DNA of 64,000 nt from Torymus aiolomorphi (GCA_036365515.1 CM070873.1:179814104-179878103); one strand, 5' to 3'. Positions 36,211 to 47,668 are shown, numbered from the stretch's first letter. Notes: generated from the sequence alone by a model not told the origin. Program-made: numbers and translations.

Positions 36211-37209
36211 TACGGTGTATTTAAGCGTGATGATATTTCAAATAATTATTCTCGGTAGCTATGTACTATAATAGCTGTACATGAGAACGTGTCTCGCGCA
36301 CAGCAGACTCGCGGAATGTAAACAAACCGAGTTTCGTATACAAGCATTACTCGTGTATGTCTCGAAAATCGACTAATTATTTTCGACCACTATATGAGAC
36401 TATTTTAGTTTATTCTATATTCGACTTTAATAAATATAATTTATTTTTATTAAAAGTAATAAATCCCCAACTGTGCATAAACTCCACTTAGTTGCCACTT
36501 TGTTTCAAACAATAACAACAAAAACAATTTTCTGTTTCAACTATGGTGCCAGTAATTAAAAGCCATAGGTACCGCATAAATGAGAAGATTTTTCTCCAAA
36601 CGCATAAATAGGTGTTTCGATAGTGTGAGGGTGCATTTGTCGGGTTGTTAAGAAAAGCATATATTAAAGAATGAGTAAGCAGATATAACTAAAAACAGAT
36701 GTGTATCAAAAGAAAGATATTTTCAAATAATATTATGCATAAATAATTGAGATGAATAATTAAAATAGTAATGCTATTATTCGTGCAGAAATGCGCTGCG
36801 TTCTATGTCAATTACTGAAGCATGTTACGGTACTATAATTGTGAGAGCGTGCAATAATGAAAGTTTCAAAATTCACTAATTTTCTACCAATTTTTCCGAC
36901 TATAATTAATAATTTATTATTTGACAATATTCTCCTCAACGAGATGTTTCGATATTATTTAGCAATTATCAATTTTTTAAATTTCGTGATGAAATTAATT
37001 TTCACAAAAATCTTCTATCTATTTAGAAGACTTTTGTGACGTAACGTCTACACAATGTTTCGACAAGATTTGTCTAACTGCCATACTCTAGAGAAAAAAG
37101 AAAAGTGTCAGACATACGATGACCAAAAAAAAAAAATTTCTTTAATTTCCAAAAATTACACACGCTCACAATTTTGCATGAACACTATTAAGCTTTTATC
37201 AGCGACGCC
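36211..37209 (-). other. Probable leader of minus-strand element, no gene
   Basis: AT-rich and non-coding. Its position between the nested element and the right-hand minus-strand LTR suggests it is 5' leader of the older element. No long frame, no repeat shared with the rest of the window. Confidence 0.4.
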
Positions 37210-37724
37210 TGTTGCGAAGATGCACGCACGCCCCGGTGTTCTGCTAGACGCTGATGACTGCACTCTTTACCAACGTAAGTGTAAGTGCGTCGGGAAAGGA
37301 GAGACAGGAGAAGCCCTCACCAGGTGTACGGGGCCTCCAGCAGCTGTGCTCTCCATATCAGCAGGCACACGACACAACACCGGAGGAGAGTGAGCTCAGC
37401 TCCCTCGCATAGCAGCAGCATTAATAGCATAAGGGATGGCAGGAGCAACGTCATCTACAGCAGGAACAGCATGGTTGCAGCACGAGGAGCTCGCAATGCT
37501 CCTCCATAAGAGAGCTGTCTTCGCTCTTCTAGTAATTTGACAGGTAACAGTCGTAGTTAGGGTGTCGCATGGGTTGCTTGGGCCCTCTTCTGCCAGGCAT
37601 TCTTTTGCTTAATGCAGGTTCTTCTATTCTGGATGGCTAGCCAGAAAGGAGCCCTAACAGCCACAGTTGGGTTTTTTCCTATTTTTATACCACTAATTGT
37701 AATGCTCAAAAAGTGAGCGTTACA
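37210..37724 (-). repeat. 5' LTR (or solo LTR) of minus-strand gypsy family
   Basis: About 97% like 23382-23897 over its full length, same orientation, with the same TATA word at 37680-37689. As the upstream LTR of the minus-strand element it would drive the gag at 28711. Flanks ACGCC and ATATA show no target duplication of its own, which argues against a simple solo LTR. Confidence 0.75.
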
Positions 37725-38270
37725 ATATAAGCGCTAAGCGTGAAAAACTTGTTTGTGTGTTATCTCATTAGTGATCGCTATCCCAGCGGAAAACCCGTGA
37801 ATCTCACAAACACGCCTAGATAGCTATTTACGTTTCTATCATGAGAAAAGAAAATTGAGAAAAAAATGCGCTTTTTCGAGAAAAACGCTTTTTCTAAAAA
37901 CTGGATTTTTCAGTAAAAAGTGCATAACTCCGGTATTTTTAAAATTTTTTTTGAAAATAACATACAGACCATGAAAGAGGGCTCAAACCTGAGTGGAATT
38001 ATGTGTTGCACGCTAAAATGCTTAAAAAACTGGTGAAGCAATAGCTGTTTGAAAATTACATTGAAAAAACTTATTTCTAAGTAGGGATTATCTCAGAATT
38101 TTGCGACATTGCTGAACGCATGAAATTTTGTTGCAATAAAATAATAAAAATATACGGGTTAAATAATTTTTTAGAAGAACATAAATACTTTTATCCCAAA
38201 ATTATCGGTGACATAGGCATACGCGGGCCACCTGATTTGAGATGGATTCGACCATAGAAAAAAAGATTCT
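37725..38270. other. AT-rich intergenic stretch, nothing assigned
   Basis: Contains A- and T-rich words (AAAACGCTTTTTCT, CTCCGGTATTTTTAAAA) but no frame, no repeat unit and no recognised element before satellite B begins. Confidence 0.5.
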
Positions 38271-39459
38271 AATTACTCGAACGTGAAATATAATATGAAG
38301 GCTTTACGAATGATTGTAGGAATCTCAAGAGGAATATTACAAACATCAATGCTGAAATCTTTCATGGAAGATTCACGAAAGATTACATAAAGTTCTTTGA
38401 AATTTATAATTGTTTCTTTACATAACAAACCTACAGAAAGCTTCCAAAATAACGTCCAACCTCCATCACGTGAGATATTACACTGAATCTTGGCGAAAGC
38501 TTGCCAGCAAGATTGTGGAATGCATTCAAAAAAGATTTTTGATTTATTACAGAATACCTTTACGAAAGTCATAACGAAAGCTTGTAGGAGTATTCAAAAA
38601 CAATGTTTCAAGAAAGCTTCGTGAGAGATTTACGAAAGAGTAGAAAAAAGAATTTTAATACTCGAATGTGAAATATAATATGAAAACTTTACGGAAAAGG
38701 GAAGGAATCTCACGAGGAAAATTACAAACATCAATGCTGGAATCTTTCATGGAAGCTTCACGAAAGATTACATAAAGCTCTTTGAAAGTTATAATTGTTT
38801 CTTTACATAACAAGCTTACGGAAAGCTTCCAAAATATCTTCCAGCGTCCTTCCCGTGAGATATTCCATTGAACCTTGGAGTAACCTTTGTAGAAAGACTT
38901 TGGAAACAATTCAAAAAAGATTTTTGATTTATCATAGAATACCTTTACGAAATTCATAACGAAAGCTTGTAGGAGTATTCCAAATCAATGTTTCAAGAAA
39001 GCTTCCTGAGAGATTCACGAAAGAAGAAAAAAGATTCTTATTACACGAATGTGAAATATAATATGAAACCTTTACGGAAGATGTCAGTAATCTTACGAGG
39101 AATATTACAAACATCAATGCTGGAATCTTTCATGGAAGCTTCACGAAGGATTACATAAAGCTCTTTGAAATTTATAATTGTTACTTTACATAACAAGCTT
39201 CCGGAAAGCTTTTAAAATACTTTCCAACTTCCTTCCCATGAGATATTCCATTGAACCTTTGTGTAACCTTGCCGGCAAGATTGTGGAAAGCATTCAAAAT
39301 AAGATTTTTGATTTATTACAAGATAAGATACCTTTACGAAATTCATAACGAAAGCTTATAGGAGTATTCCAAATCAATGTTTCAAGAATGCTTCCTGAGA
39401 GATTCATGAAGCAATAGAAAAAAAGATTCTAATTACTTTAATATGAAATATAGTATGAA
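38271..39459. repeat. Satellite B (~383-bp unit), left block
   Basis: The word GTGAAATATAATATGAA recurs at about 38283, 38666 and 39048 and in altered form at 39443, giving a 382-384 bp period. Other fixed words are CTTTCATGGAAG, ACGAAAGATTACATAAAG and GTAGGAGTATTC. Unit three is followed by the Penelope insertion. Minus-strand frames of ~100 codons repeat unit by unit and are artefacts. Confidence 0.92.
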
Positions 39460-39870
39460 CTGACGAGAATTTTTCCATCGGTCTTACAGTCTTGTAAATT
39501 AAATTAAAATAATTAATATTTATGGCAGTCAGATTGCCCTTGTTTATAATCACCCCCGCAGAATCTGAAATAAAAACTTAATTAAAACCTGGAAAAAAAA
39601 CTTTATTAGCAAAGGACTATCTGACTGGCTCCCAGCACCAAATTGCCCAATTGCCCAATTGCCCAACGTTTTGAGACCACTCCGGCTCCTCCTCAGGGGC
39701 TGAAATGAAACCCGCGATACACCTCCTTATATACCCACTTATTTCCTCTTACCCCCACCACCATCCACCTTCCCCTCACCAACTTTCCATTCTCACTTAA
39801 ATTAATAAAGAATGATAAATGTTATCTAATTTACTTGATTCTACCATTAAATTTACATTATTCCGATTCC
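39460..39870 (-). repeat. PLE2 3' region, minus copy
   Basis: Non-coding tail of the minus-strand copy, matched in inverse by 42124-42450. It includes a short tandem of CCCAATTG words near 39646-39663 that is longer than in the plus copy. Confidence 0.75.
39668..39696 (-). ncRNA. Degenerate hammerhead-like motif, PLE2 minus copy
   Basis: On the minus strand: CTGAGGA, then GGAGCC, a short loop and GGTCTC, then AAAAC. The layout matches CUGANGA-stem-GAAAC with mutations in the stem and in the GAAA. It is found at the same place relative to the nuclease gene as the PLE1 motifs. Confidence 0.3.
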
Positions 39871-41662
39871 TTAGAATGTGAATACTTTGAAGGCTTTTCC
39901 TCTTATATTATCCGTATTCCCTTGTTCCAAAATATCCACACTCCCAAGATCGAAAGAATGCAAACTATTGAAACAATATTCTTTCAAACCCGATGTAAAA
40001 TTTGTACTACGTAAACTATATCGATGTTCATATATTCTCTTCTTCGAATATCTACCTGTTTTATAAAATCGATTACAATCCCCACAATTAATTTTATAAA
40101 CTACACCCGGTTTTAAACCTTTATCATCCTTGTCTTTACAATTACTAAATAACCTTTTTAAATTATTATCGTTTCTAAAGAAAACTTGAATATTATGTTT
40201 ACAAAAAACCCTTCTAATCCTTTCCGACAAACCTCTAACATATGGTAAACTAAAATATGCGTTCTTTCCATTTCTATTCCTTGTTTGATTATCTGCCCGC
40301 TTCTTCAATCCACCATTATAAATTTCCCACATTCTCTCATCAATCATTTTATAAATAAATTTTACCGGATAAATATTCTTAATAAATGTTTCTCCAACTA
40401 AATTTAAATTCCTTTTCCTAAAATCTTTATGTGACAATTTAGTCGCTCTGTCAATGACACCTTTGATCGCACCTGTCTTGTTTCCGAATTGGTGGTGAGA
40501 ATTAAAATTTAAAAATCTACCTGACAATGTAGGTTTTCTATACCAATCTTATTTCACTCTATTATTATTAACTCTAATGACTCTAATACCAAAAAAACTC
40601 AATTGATTATCTGACTCGACCTCTTTTGTTAATTTAAATCTATCATGGATAAAATTAAACACATCCACCATATCGTCCACAAAACATTCAGGTACAACTG
40701 CAGAAATGTCATCAACATATCTCTTAAAAATAATTGGCTGAAAAACCAACTTAGACAAAGCAACACTTTCCAATTTTTCCATTACTTAATTCGCTATAAC
40801 AGGTGACAAAGGTGATCCCATTGGACAACCACATCATTGCTCATATAAACTATTATCAAAAGAAAAAATTGTGTTTTTAAAAACCAAATTAAGTGCCTTT
40901 ACAAATTCATCTTTTGTTAAACTAGTATGTACTTTAATTTCAGACCATTTATCTTGTATATCATCCAACAACTCTAGAGGTATATTTCTAAACAAAGACA
41001 CTACATCCCACGAAATCATCCTGTGATCATTCGAAATAACAATATCTTTCATTATGTCATAGAAACTCCAACTTTCTTTAATATATGTATTTGTTTTACC
41101 CACTATCTTGAACAATATATTAGACAAAAAACTCGCCAGTCTATAAGTCGGAAAATTTATCGATGATATTATTATTCTATATGTCAACTGTTCTTTCTGA
41201 ATCTTAGGAAGCCCATAACATTTAGCTATAGCCATTTCAACATTTTAAATATTTAAACATACTATCCTTAATATAAGCTTTTGTTTTCCAATGCATCAAT
41301 AAATCTTTCAATTTATCTTGTAGTATATTGATATGTGGATTCCTGATTTTCACGTAAGTGGTATCATCATCCAACATAATTTGAATTTTATTTATATAAT
41401 CCCTTTTAACTGAAACTACTGTTACCGTTATATTTCCTTTATCTGCTTTTTGGAAGATCATATTCGGATTCTCTCTCAAGAATTTCTTCGTTATTTTTAA
41501 TTCATGCAACAAACTACTGTTCAAATAATTATCAAATCTATTTTCTCTTTTAAAATTATTAATAACTTTAACTAAAGAACCCCTACATTCTTTTTTAAAC
41601 TATAGATTAAAACTATTAATACTACTTTCTACCTCAGCGATGATATTCCTGATCGGAAGACT
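39871..41662 (-). pseudogene. Penelope-like RT and GIY-YIG endonuclease, decayed
   Basis: Four consecutive minus-strand frames cover the protein. 41662-41237 includes ADKGNITVTV and holds an in-frame TAG near 41600. 41235-40834 has CYGLPKIQKEQLTYRIIIS and ISWDVVSLFRNIP (motif A). 40833-40549 has two more stops around the conserved CPMGSPLSP segment and the catalytic KRYVDDIS. 40527-39871 carries a degraded GIY-YIG domain (VYKINCGDCNRFYKTGRY), where the plus copy keeps YSGQTGRYLKKRIYEH, so residues around the second motif are lost. The N-terminal domain is missing beyond 41662. It is clearly a dead copy. Confidence 0.85.
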
Positions 41663-41667
41663 TTACT

Positions 41668-42123
41668 TGATATGTTAGAGGTTTGTCGCAAAGGATTAGA
41701 AGGGTTTTTAGTAAACATAATATTCAAGTTTTCTTAAGAAACGACAATAATTTAGAAAGATTACTTAGCAATTGTAAAGACAAGGATGATAAAGGTTTAA
41801 AATCGGGAGTATTTTTTAAAATTAATTGTAGGTATCGTAATGGATGTTATAGTGGTCAAACGGGTAGATATTTGAAGAAGAGAATATATGAACATCAATA
41901 TTGTTTACGTAGTACAGATTTTACATCGGGTTTGGAACAACATTGTTTAAATAGCTTGCATTCTTTCGATTTTGGGAGTGTGGATATTTTGGAACAAGGG
42001 ATTAAAAATAAATATAAGAGGGAAAGACTTGAAAGAATTCACATTCTAAGGAATTGGAATAATGTAAATTTAATGGTAGAGTCAAGGAAATTAGATAACA
42101 TTTATCATTCCTTATTAATTTAA
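41668..42123 (+). pseudogene. GIY-YIG endonuclease C-terminal fragment, PLE2 plus copy
   Basis: Begins inside the linker before the nuclease (YVRGLSQRIRRVF; the minus copy has YVRGLSERIRRVF). It continues through FFKINCRYRNGCYSGQTGRY and KKRIYEH to the C-terminus at 42123. There is no ATG at the start and no RT upstream; it is a 5'-truncated copy joined head to head with the minus-strand copy. It is longer at its C-terminus than the minus copy, whose frame shifts near the end. Confidence 0.82.
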
Positions 42124-42486
42124 GTGAGAATGGAAAGTCGGAGAGTGGAAGGTTGATGGTGGTGGGGGTAAGAGGAAATAAGTGGGTATATAAGGAGGTG
42201 TATCGCGGGTTTCATTTCAGTCACTGAGGAGAAGCCGGCTCGAAACTTTTGGCAATTGGGCAATTTGGTGGTGGGGGCAGCCGGATAGTCATTTGCTAAT
42301 AAAGTTTCTTTTCCAGGTTTTAAATAAGTTTTTATTTCAGATTCTGCGGAGATGATTATAAACAAGGGCTATCTGACTGCCATAAATATTAATTATTTTA
42401 ATTTAATTTACAAGACTGTAAAACCGATGGAAAAATTCTCATCAGTTGATAGTAAGTTGCAGTCAACATAAGTAATATCTTTAATA
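42124..42486 (+). repeat. PLE2 3' region, plus copy
   Basis: Inverse of 39460-39870. The last ~35 bases (TGATAGTAAGTTGCAGTCAACATAAG...) have no counterpart on the left and may be extra nucleotides added at insertion or part of the element's 3' end. Confidence 0.7.
42224..42246 (+). ncRNA. Hammerhead-like motif, PLE2 plus copy
   Basis: CTGAGGA (42224-42230), AGCCGGCT core, then GAAAC (42242-42246). The stem is shortened compared with the minus copy and leaves no proper loop, so this copy is probably inactive; GAAAC is intact here. Confidence 0.3.
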
Positions 42487-43530
42487 ATATAATATGAAAC
42501 TTTTACGGAAGATTGTAGGAATCTCACGTTGAATATTACATATATCAATGCTGGAATCTTTCATGGAAGCTTCACGAAAAATTATATAAAGCTCTTTGAA
42601 AGTTATAAGTGTTACTTTACATAACAAGTTTACTGAAAGTTTCGAAAATACCTTCGAACATCCTCCCCGTGAGATATTCCATTGAACCTTGGCATAACCT
42701 TTTGTAGCATCATTTTGGAAAGCATTCGAAAAAGATTTTTGTTTTATTACAGAATACATTTACAAAAGTCGTAACGAAAGCTTGTGGGAGTATTCCAAGT
42801 CAATGTTTCAAGAAAGCTTCATGAGAGATTCACGAAAGAATAGAAAAAAAGATTCCAATTACTCTAACATGTAATATAATATCAAAGCTTTAGGTAAGAT
42901 TCTAGGAATCTCTTGAGTAATATTAAAATAATCAATGCTGGAATCTTTCATGGAAGCCTCACGAAAGATTACATAAAGCTCTTTGAAAGTTATAATTGTT
43001 TCATTACTTAACAAGCTTACGGAAAGCTTTCAAAATACCTTCGAACATCCTTCCTGTGACATATTCCATTGAACCTTGGCATAACCTTTTATAGCAACAT
43101 TTTGGAAAGCATTCAAAAAAGATTTTTGTTTTATTACAGAATACATTTATGAAAGTCGTAACGAAAGGTTGTAGGAGTATTCCAAGTCAATGTTTCAAGA
43201 AAGCTTCCTGAGAGATTCACGAAAGAATAGAAAAAAAGATTCCAATTACTCTAATATGAAATATAATATCAGAGCTTTAGGGAAGATTCTAGGAATCTCT
43301 TGAGTATTTTTAAAATAATCAATGCTGGAATCTTTCATGGAAGCTTCACAAAAGATTACATAAAGCTCTTTGAAAGTTATAATTGTTTCATTACTTAACA
43401 AGCTTACGGGAAGCTACCAAAATACCATCCAACATCCTTCCCGTGAGATATTCCATTGAACCTTGGCGTAACCTTACCAGGAAAATTTGGGAAAGCATTC
43501 AAAAACGATTTTTTATTTATTACAGAATTT
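42487..43530. repeat. Satellite B, right block
   Basis: Continuation after the PLE2 insertion: TAATATAATATGAAAC near 42487, TAATATAATATCAAAG near 42871 and AAATATAATATCAGAG near 43258, again a ~384-bp period. The last unit stops at TTACAGAAT just before the foldback element. Confidence 0.92.
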
Positions 43531-46183
43531 ATCACTGTAGAAATAATAATATTGTTAATATAAAACTTTCTGCGATAGTGTAAAATAAGCCAAGTATAGA
43601 CGTTTTTTCTGTATATTATCTATAAAATAATAATATTTATGATTTTGTAAAAGAAATTAAATAAATACCAGTGGAAGTCTTTTACTTCTTTGAGTCATTG
43701 TATGCTGAACAAATAATACGTAAGTAAGTTCGTTCAAATTATTCACTGCAAATCGGACGAACGAAAGTTGTGAAATCAATTATCGATAGTCAAGTAATGC
43801 AAATAACTCTCGGAAACTACTGTGTGACTATTCTCAGAAATGTATTAAAATTGGTTAATCTTTCTATACAAAATAAACACAAGAAAGGACTGAAACCAAT
43901 TTATTGTAGTCAAGTAGCCATAAATTAACTTGACTGACATAACGCAACTTTTCGTACCTACTCAAAAATATTCAGCCAGCGGGCATAAAGTACTACTTAA
44001 CGCCCAAGAAGCGTAATAGCTCCCGTACTCCTACAAAACTTTGTAGAACCTACGCACTTTACGCCCGTGGGCAAAAATTATTTCTATTAAATAATATTAT
44101 GTGAGTACATTCAAATTTTTCATTGTAAATCGAACGAACGAAAGTTGTGAAATCAATTACTGATAGTCAAATATAATGCAAACAACTCTCCGAAACAACT
44201 GTATGACTGTTCTCAGAAATGTATTCAAATGTGTTCATTCTTCTACATAAATTAAACACAGGAAAGTACAGAAATCAATTTATTGTAGTCAAGTACCCAT
44301 AAGTTAACTTGACTGACATAATGGAACTTTTAGTACCTTGCGTGTAAAATTACATTTTACACCCATGTTGTCACTTCAAAAATATTCAGCCAGCGGGCGT
44401 AAAGTACCACTTAACGCCTAATGGGCGCAATAGCTCACATAGTCCTACAAAACTTTATAGAACCTACGCACTTGACGCCTGTCTGGGCGAAAATTATTTT
44501 AATTGTATAACTATTATGCCTTCTTTTTATTTTTAAAATTCATAAGAATTTTTTCAGATATTTACGAAAAATCAAAGCCTATATAAATAAATTAAATATT
44601 TACCACCACATCAACATTTTTCATTATTTTTTCTCAATTTTGAAATTCCTATAATATTACGCATCTTGAGAGGCTAATAGAAGTCTATAGAGCTGCTCTA
44701 GAAGGGGTGGTCCTCCAATCTCCCATACATACTTGGCGGGCTCGATGCTTTTCAGTTTAAGGTATAGACATGGTCATTTTCATCTAAATATTCATATATT
44801 TAAAATCAGATAAAATGAATAAATAGCTTGCTTCTACATATTAAATACTAGTCCGTATTGAATATATTACTCTGTTTTTAAATAGAAAGTGCAAACCCCC
44901 CTGAAAATATCATGAGATCTCATATGAGATCTCATATGAGATCCCATAATATATAAACTTGCAGATGACATCACATATCTGATATCTCATATGAGATGAG
45001 ATCTGATGTCTGAAAAACTCATATGAGATCTCATATGATATTTACACGTGGAAAAAGGATAGCGAATAGCTGGCCTATAAAATGGTTAGTAAAATCTATA
45101 GCAGTTTTGAGTGGACTATAAATTGATATGCATTTTTTATCTCATCCCCGCTTAAAAAAGACGGACACAAGGACAGATACTTTGTGTAATGAAAGTAATT
45201 CATGAGATTCTGCACATGTAGGGACATTATATTTAAACGGTATCAATTAAAAATTAGAGCCAATGTAATTATTTATAGTGGACTTATACGTACAAATATT
45301 GTTAATGAATTTATGCAAAAATTTAGATTTCTACATTTACAAAGACCACCGGTAAACTGAAAACCGTCTGGCCTGCCAAGTATGTATGGGATATTGGAGG
45401 ACCGCCCCTGCTAGAGCAGCTCTACAGACTTCTATTATCCTGCCAAGATGCGTAATATTATAGAAATTTCAAAATTGAGAAAGAATAATGAAAAATGGTG
45501 ATGTGGTGGTAACAATCTAATTTATTTATATAGGCTTTGATTTTTCGTACATATCTGAAAAAATTCTTATGAATTTTAAAAATAAAAAGAAGTCATAATA
45601 GTTATATAATTAAAATAATTTTCGCCCACACGGGCATAAAGTGCGTGAGTTCTATAAAGTTTTGTAGGAATATGTGAGCTATTGCGTCTATTAGACGTTA
45701 AGTAGTACGTTATGCCCGCTGGCTGAATATTTTTGAAGTTACAACGTGGGCGTAAAATGTAATTTTAAACGCAAGGTACTAAAAGTTCTATTATGTCAGT
45801 CAAGTTAACTTATCAATAAATTGGTTTCAGTACTTTCTTGTGTTTAATTTGTGCAGAAAGATGAACAAATTTTAATACATTTCTGAGAACAGTCGCACAG
45901 TAGTTTCCGAGAGTTGTTTGCATTACTTGACTATCGATAATTGATTTCACAACTGTCGTTCGTCTGATTTGCAGTGAACAATTTGAATGTACTTACTTAC
46001 GTATAATTTGTTAAGCATTCAATGACTCAAAGAGTAAAAGACTTTCACTGGTATTTATTTAATTTCTCTTACAAAATCATAAATATTATTATTCTATAGA
46101 TAATATACAGAAAAAAACGTCTATACATGGCTTATTTTATACTTTCGCAGAAAGTTTTATATTAACAATATTATTATTTGTAT
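43531..46183. mobile_element. Foldback element: long inverted repeat with ~590-bp loop
   Basis: Left arm 43531-44780 and right arm 45365-46183 are inverse copies. Examples are ACTTTCTGCGATAGTGTAAA near 43563 against TTTATACTTTCGCAGAAAGT near 46134, and CTCCCATACATACTTGGCGG near 44720 against the complement near 45375. The left arm is longer because a ~390-bp segment (about 43720-44090 and 44105-44480) is duplicated in it. No frame in arms or loop resembles a transposase. The outer end directly abuts satellite B. Whether it moved as a unit is unproven; no target duplication was found. Confidence 0.75.
44911..45046. promoter_or_regulatory. Cluster of CATATGAGATCTCATATG palindromes
   Basis: Perfect 18-bp palindromes at 44921-44938 and 45020-45037, with partial copies at 44911-44925, 44938-44943 and near 44983-45000, all in the foldback loop. 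A TATAAAA word follows at 45076-45082. Palindromic clusters can be protein-binding sites; that is inference. Confidence 0.45.
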
Positions 46184-46820
46184 AGTCATGAAAAAAATTA
46201 TTACCATTTGCAAAGAGCGCTTATTGAATAGATGAGATTCGAAGGAATAAAAGAACTAGAGAAAAATCGTGTTGTTAAAACGTACCTAAAAAATTATTTT
46301 TAAAAACGTGTTGATATTATTAAAAAAATATTTAAGCTCTCATTAATGTTTTTGGTACAGAGTTTGACGGATATTGAGAGAGAGCGAGAGAGGAAGAGAG
46401 AAAGAGAGGAAGAAATACAGGGCGCGACAGGGCGGGGAAGAGAGGGAGGAAGAGTAGACTATAAAGAAAAAGCTTCTATACTTGCCTTATTTTATACTTT
46501 CGTAGAAAGTTGTATATTAACAATATTATTATTTGTAAATTCATGAAAAAAATTATTACCATTTGTAGAGAGTGCTTATTGAATAGATGAGACTAGAAGA
46601 ATTAAAAAGAAATAGACAAATTGTATTGTTAGAACGTACTTAAAAAATTAGCTTTTAAAAAATCTGTTGATTGTTTTAAAAAGATATTTAAGCTCGCATT
46701 AAAGTTTTTGGTACTCAGTTTGACGGATGTTGAGAGGTAGGGAGAGTGAGAGAGGGGGAGGGGGGAAGAGCGGGATGGAGAAAGAGAGCGAGAGAGACAG
46801 GGGAAAGGAGAGACATATTT
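46110..46820. repeat. ~350-bp tandem duplication with purine-rich tracts
   Basis: The sequence from CTTATTTTATACTTTCGCAG (about 46132) to the GAGAGAG tract near 46380-46450 is repeated from about 46481 to 46810, including TGAAAAAAATTATTACCATTTG and GTTTGACGGATRTTGAGAG. Both copies end in G/A-rich runs on the plus strand. The first copy overlaps the end of the foldback right arm, so the duplication took place after or with that insertion. The 66-codon frame at 46346 is low-complexity. Confidence 0.8.
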
Positions 46821-47410
46821 ATTCGTTGAATCCCTTTATATAAAAGAAAACGTAAATAATTTTAAAGGATTTTATAGATTTCGGAAAATAATTCTTATGG
46901 TTTCGGAAAGAAATTTTTACAATTTTCAAAAGTTCTTATAAAACGATTGTAAAGGTTTTGGAAAATAATTTTTCATTGCTTGCAAAAGTTTTTAAAAGAT
47001 AGCCCAGATTTTGTAAATTATTTATCAAAAGATTTTTTAAAAGAAGTAATAAACGATTTTTGAAAATAAATTATACAACAATATTAATATTTAATTATAA
47101 ATACTAATCATTCATATCTGTTATAATATTTTTTTTTTCAATAAAAATGCAAGTTACTGGTATTAACATTTTTTATCATGACTTTCATTTGCTGAATAAA
47201 AGAAGACCAATAAATGCAAACAACTACAAATAACTGTAAAGAACTGTTACTGACAGCAAATAATTCTTAAAAAACTATTATTAAGTGTTATTAGCGTTCC
47301 AAATCGTGCATTTATAAACTGTAAATGAAAATTATATTTAGTTATTAACAATTGTGCAGAATTTATTTCTGCCTGGGGGTCTGGGTTTATATTATATTGT
47401 AATATTTTTA
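46821..47410. other. AT-rich intergenic stretch, nothing assigned
   Basis: Loose repetition of TTTCGGAAAATAATT-like words (46870-47000), otherwise no frame or element recognised. Confidence 0.5.
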
Positions 47411-47668
47411 TTAAGATTCTTGCACTTCTATATTATTCGATAGATTGATAAAACCTCCTTCACAACTAAACTCACAGGTCCGGGCCCAACTTTCTTTGGT
47501 AGAGTTGCTATAGCTTACTTTTAAAGGAATATCTACAACAGTATTTCTCTTTGTCTCTACTACAGGAGGTTGTGTACTTTGAGAGACTTGAACATAATTT
47601 TTTGGTGGCCTTAATGCATGATGATTTGATTCAGACCATCCAACAAGAAAAATTTGTAACGAATTCAT
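47411..47668 (-). CDS. Hypothetical ORF, possibly not a gene
   Basis: 85-codon frame from an ATG at 47668, beginning MNSLQIFLVGWSESNHH. Composition is protein-like and not low-complexity, unlike most frames nearby. It has no signal peptide, no membrane segment and no motif that I recognise. It could be an exon or a piece of an old mobile element. It is flanked by AT-rich DNA on one side and the CA-containing repeats on the other. Coding status is uncertain. Confidence 0.2.
   Translation of the reverse strand: MNSLQIFLVGWSESNHHALRPPKNYVQVSQSTQPPVVETKRNTVVDIPLKVSYSNSTKESWARTCEFSCEGGFINLSNNIEVQES

Larger units (their letters stand above)
23382..37724 (-). mobile_element. Minus-strand Ty3/gypsy element, split by a nested element
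   Basis: Two ~515-bp direct repeats (23382-23897 and 37210-37724) start TGTAACGCTCAC and end CTTCGCAACA when read on the minus strand. A polypurine tract directly precedes the left one on that strand, making it the 3' LTR. Gag and Pol remnants (28711 to 25222) lie between them on the same strand. A complete plus-strand element (29092-36210) sits in what would be the 5' leader. By eye the LTRs differ at about 17 positions (about 3%). No target duplication is visible at the outer ends (CAGCC against ATATA), so the pairing of the two LTRs is an inference; the right one could instead be solo. Confidence 0.65.
39460..42486. mobile_element. Head-to-head Penelope-like insertion (PLE2)
   Basis: Inserted in satellite B, flanked by ATATAGTATGAA (39448-39459) and ATATAATATGAA (42487-42498), a 12-bp target duplication with one mismatch. 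It consists of a minus-strand partial copy (41662 to 39460) and a shorter plus-strand 3' fragment (41668 to about 42450) meeting head to head near 41665. The two ends are therefore inverted repeats: the outer ~80 bases (CTGACGAGAATTTTTCC on the left; its complement near 42440 on the right) match closely. This is a different family from PLE1: its protein sequence and 3' region do not match. Confidence 0.85.

Noticed and set aside
38273..43583. ~100-codon frames in satellite B
   Set aside because: They recur with every 383-bp unit and only reflect the repeat.
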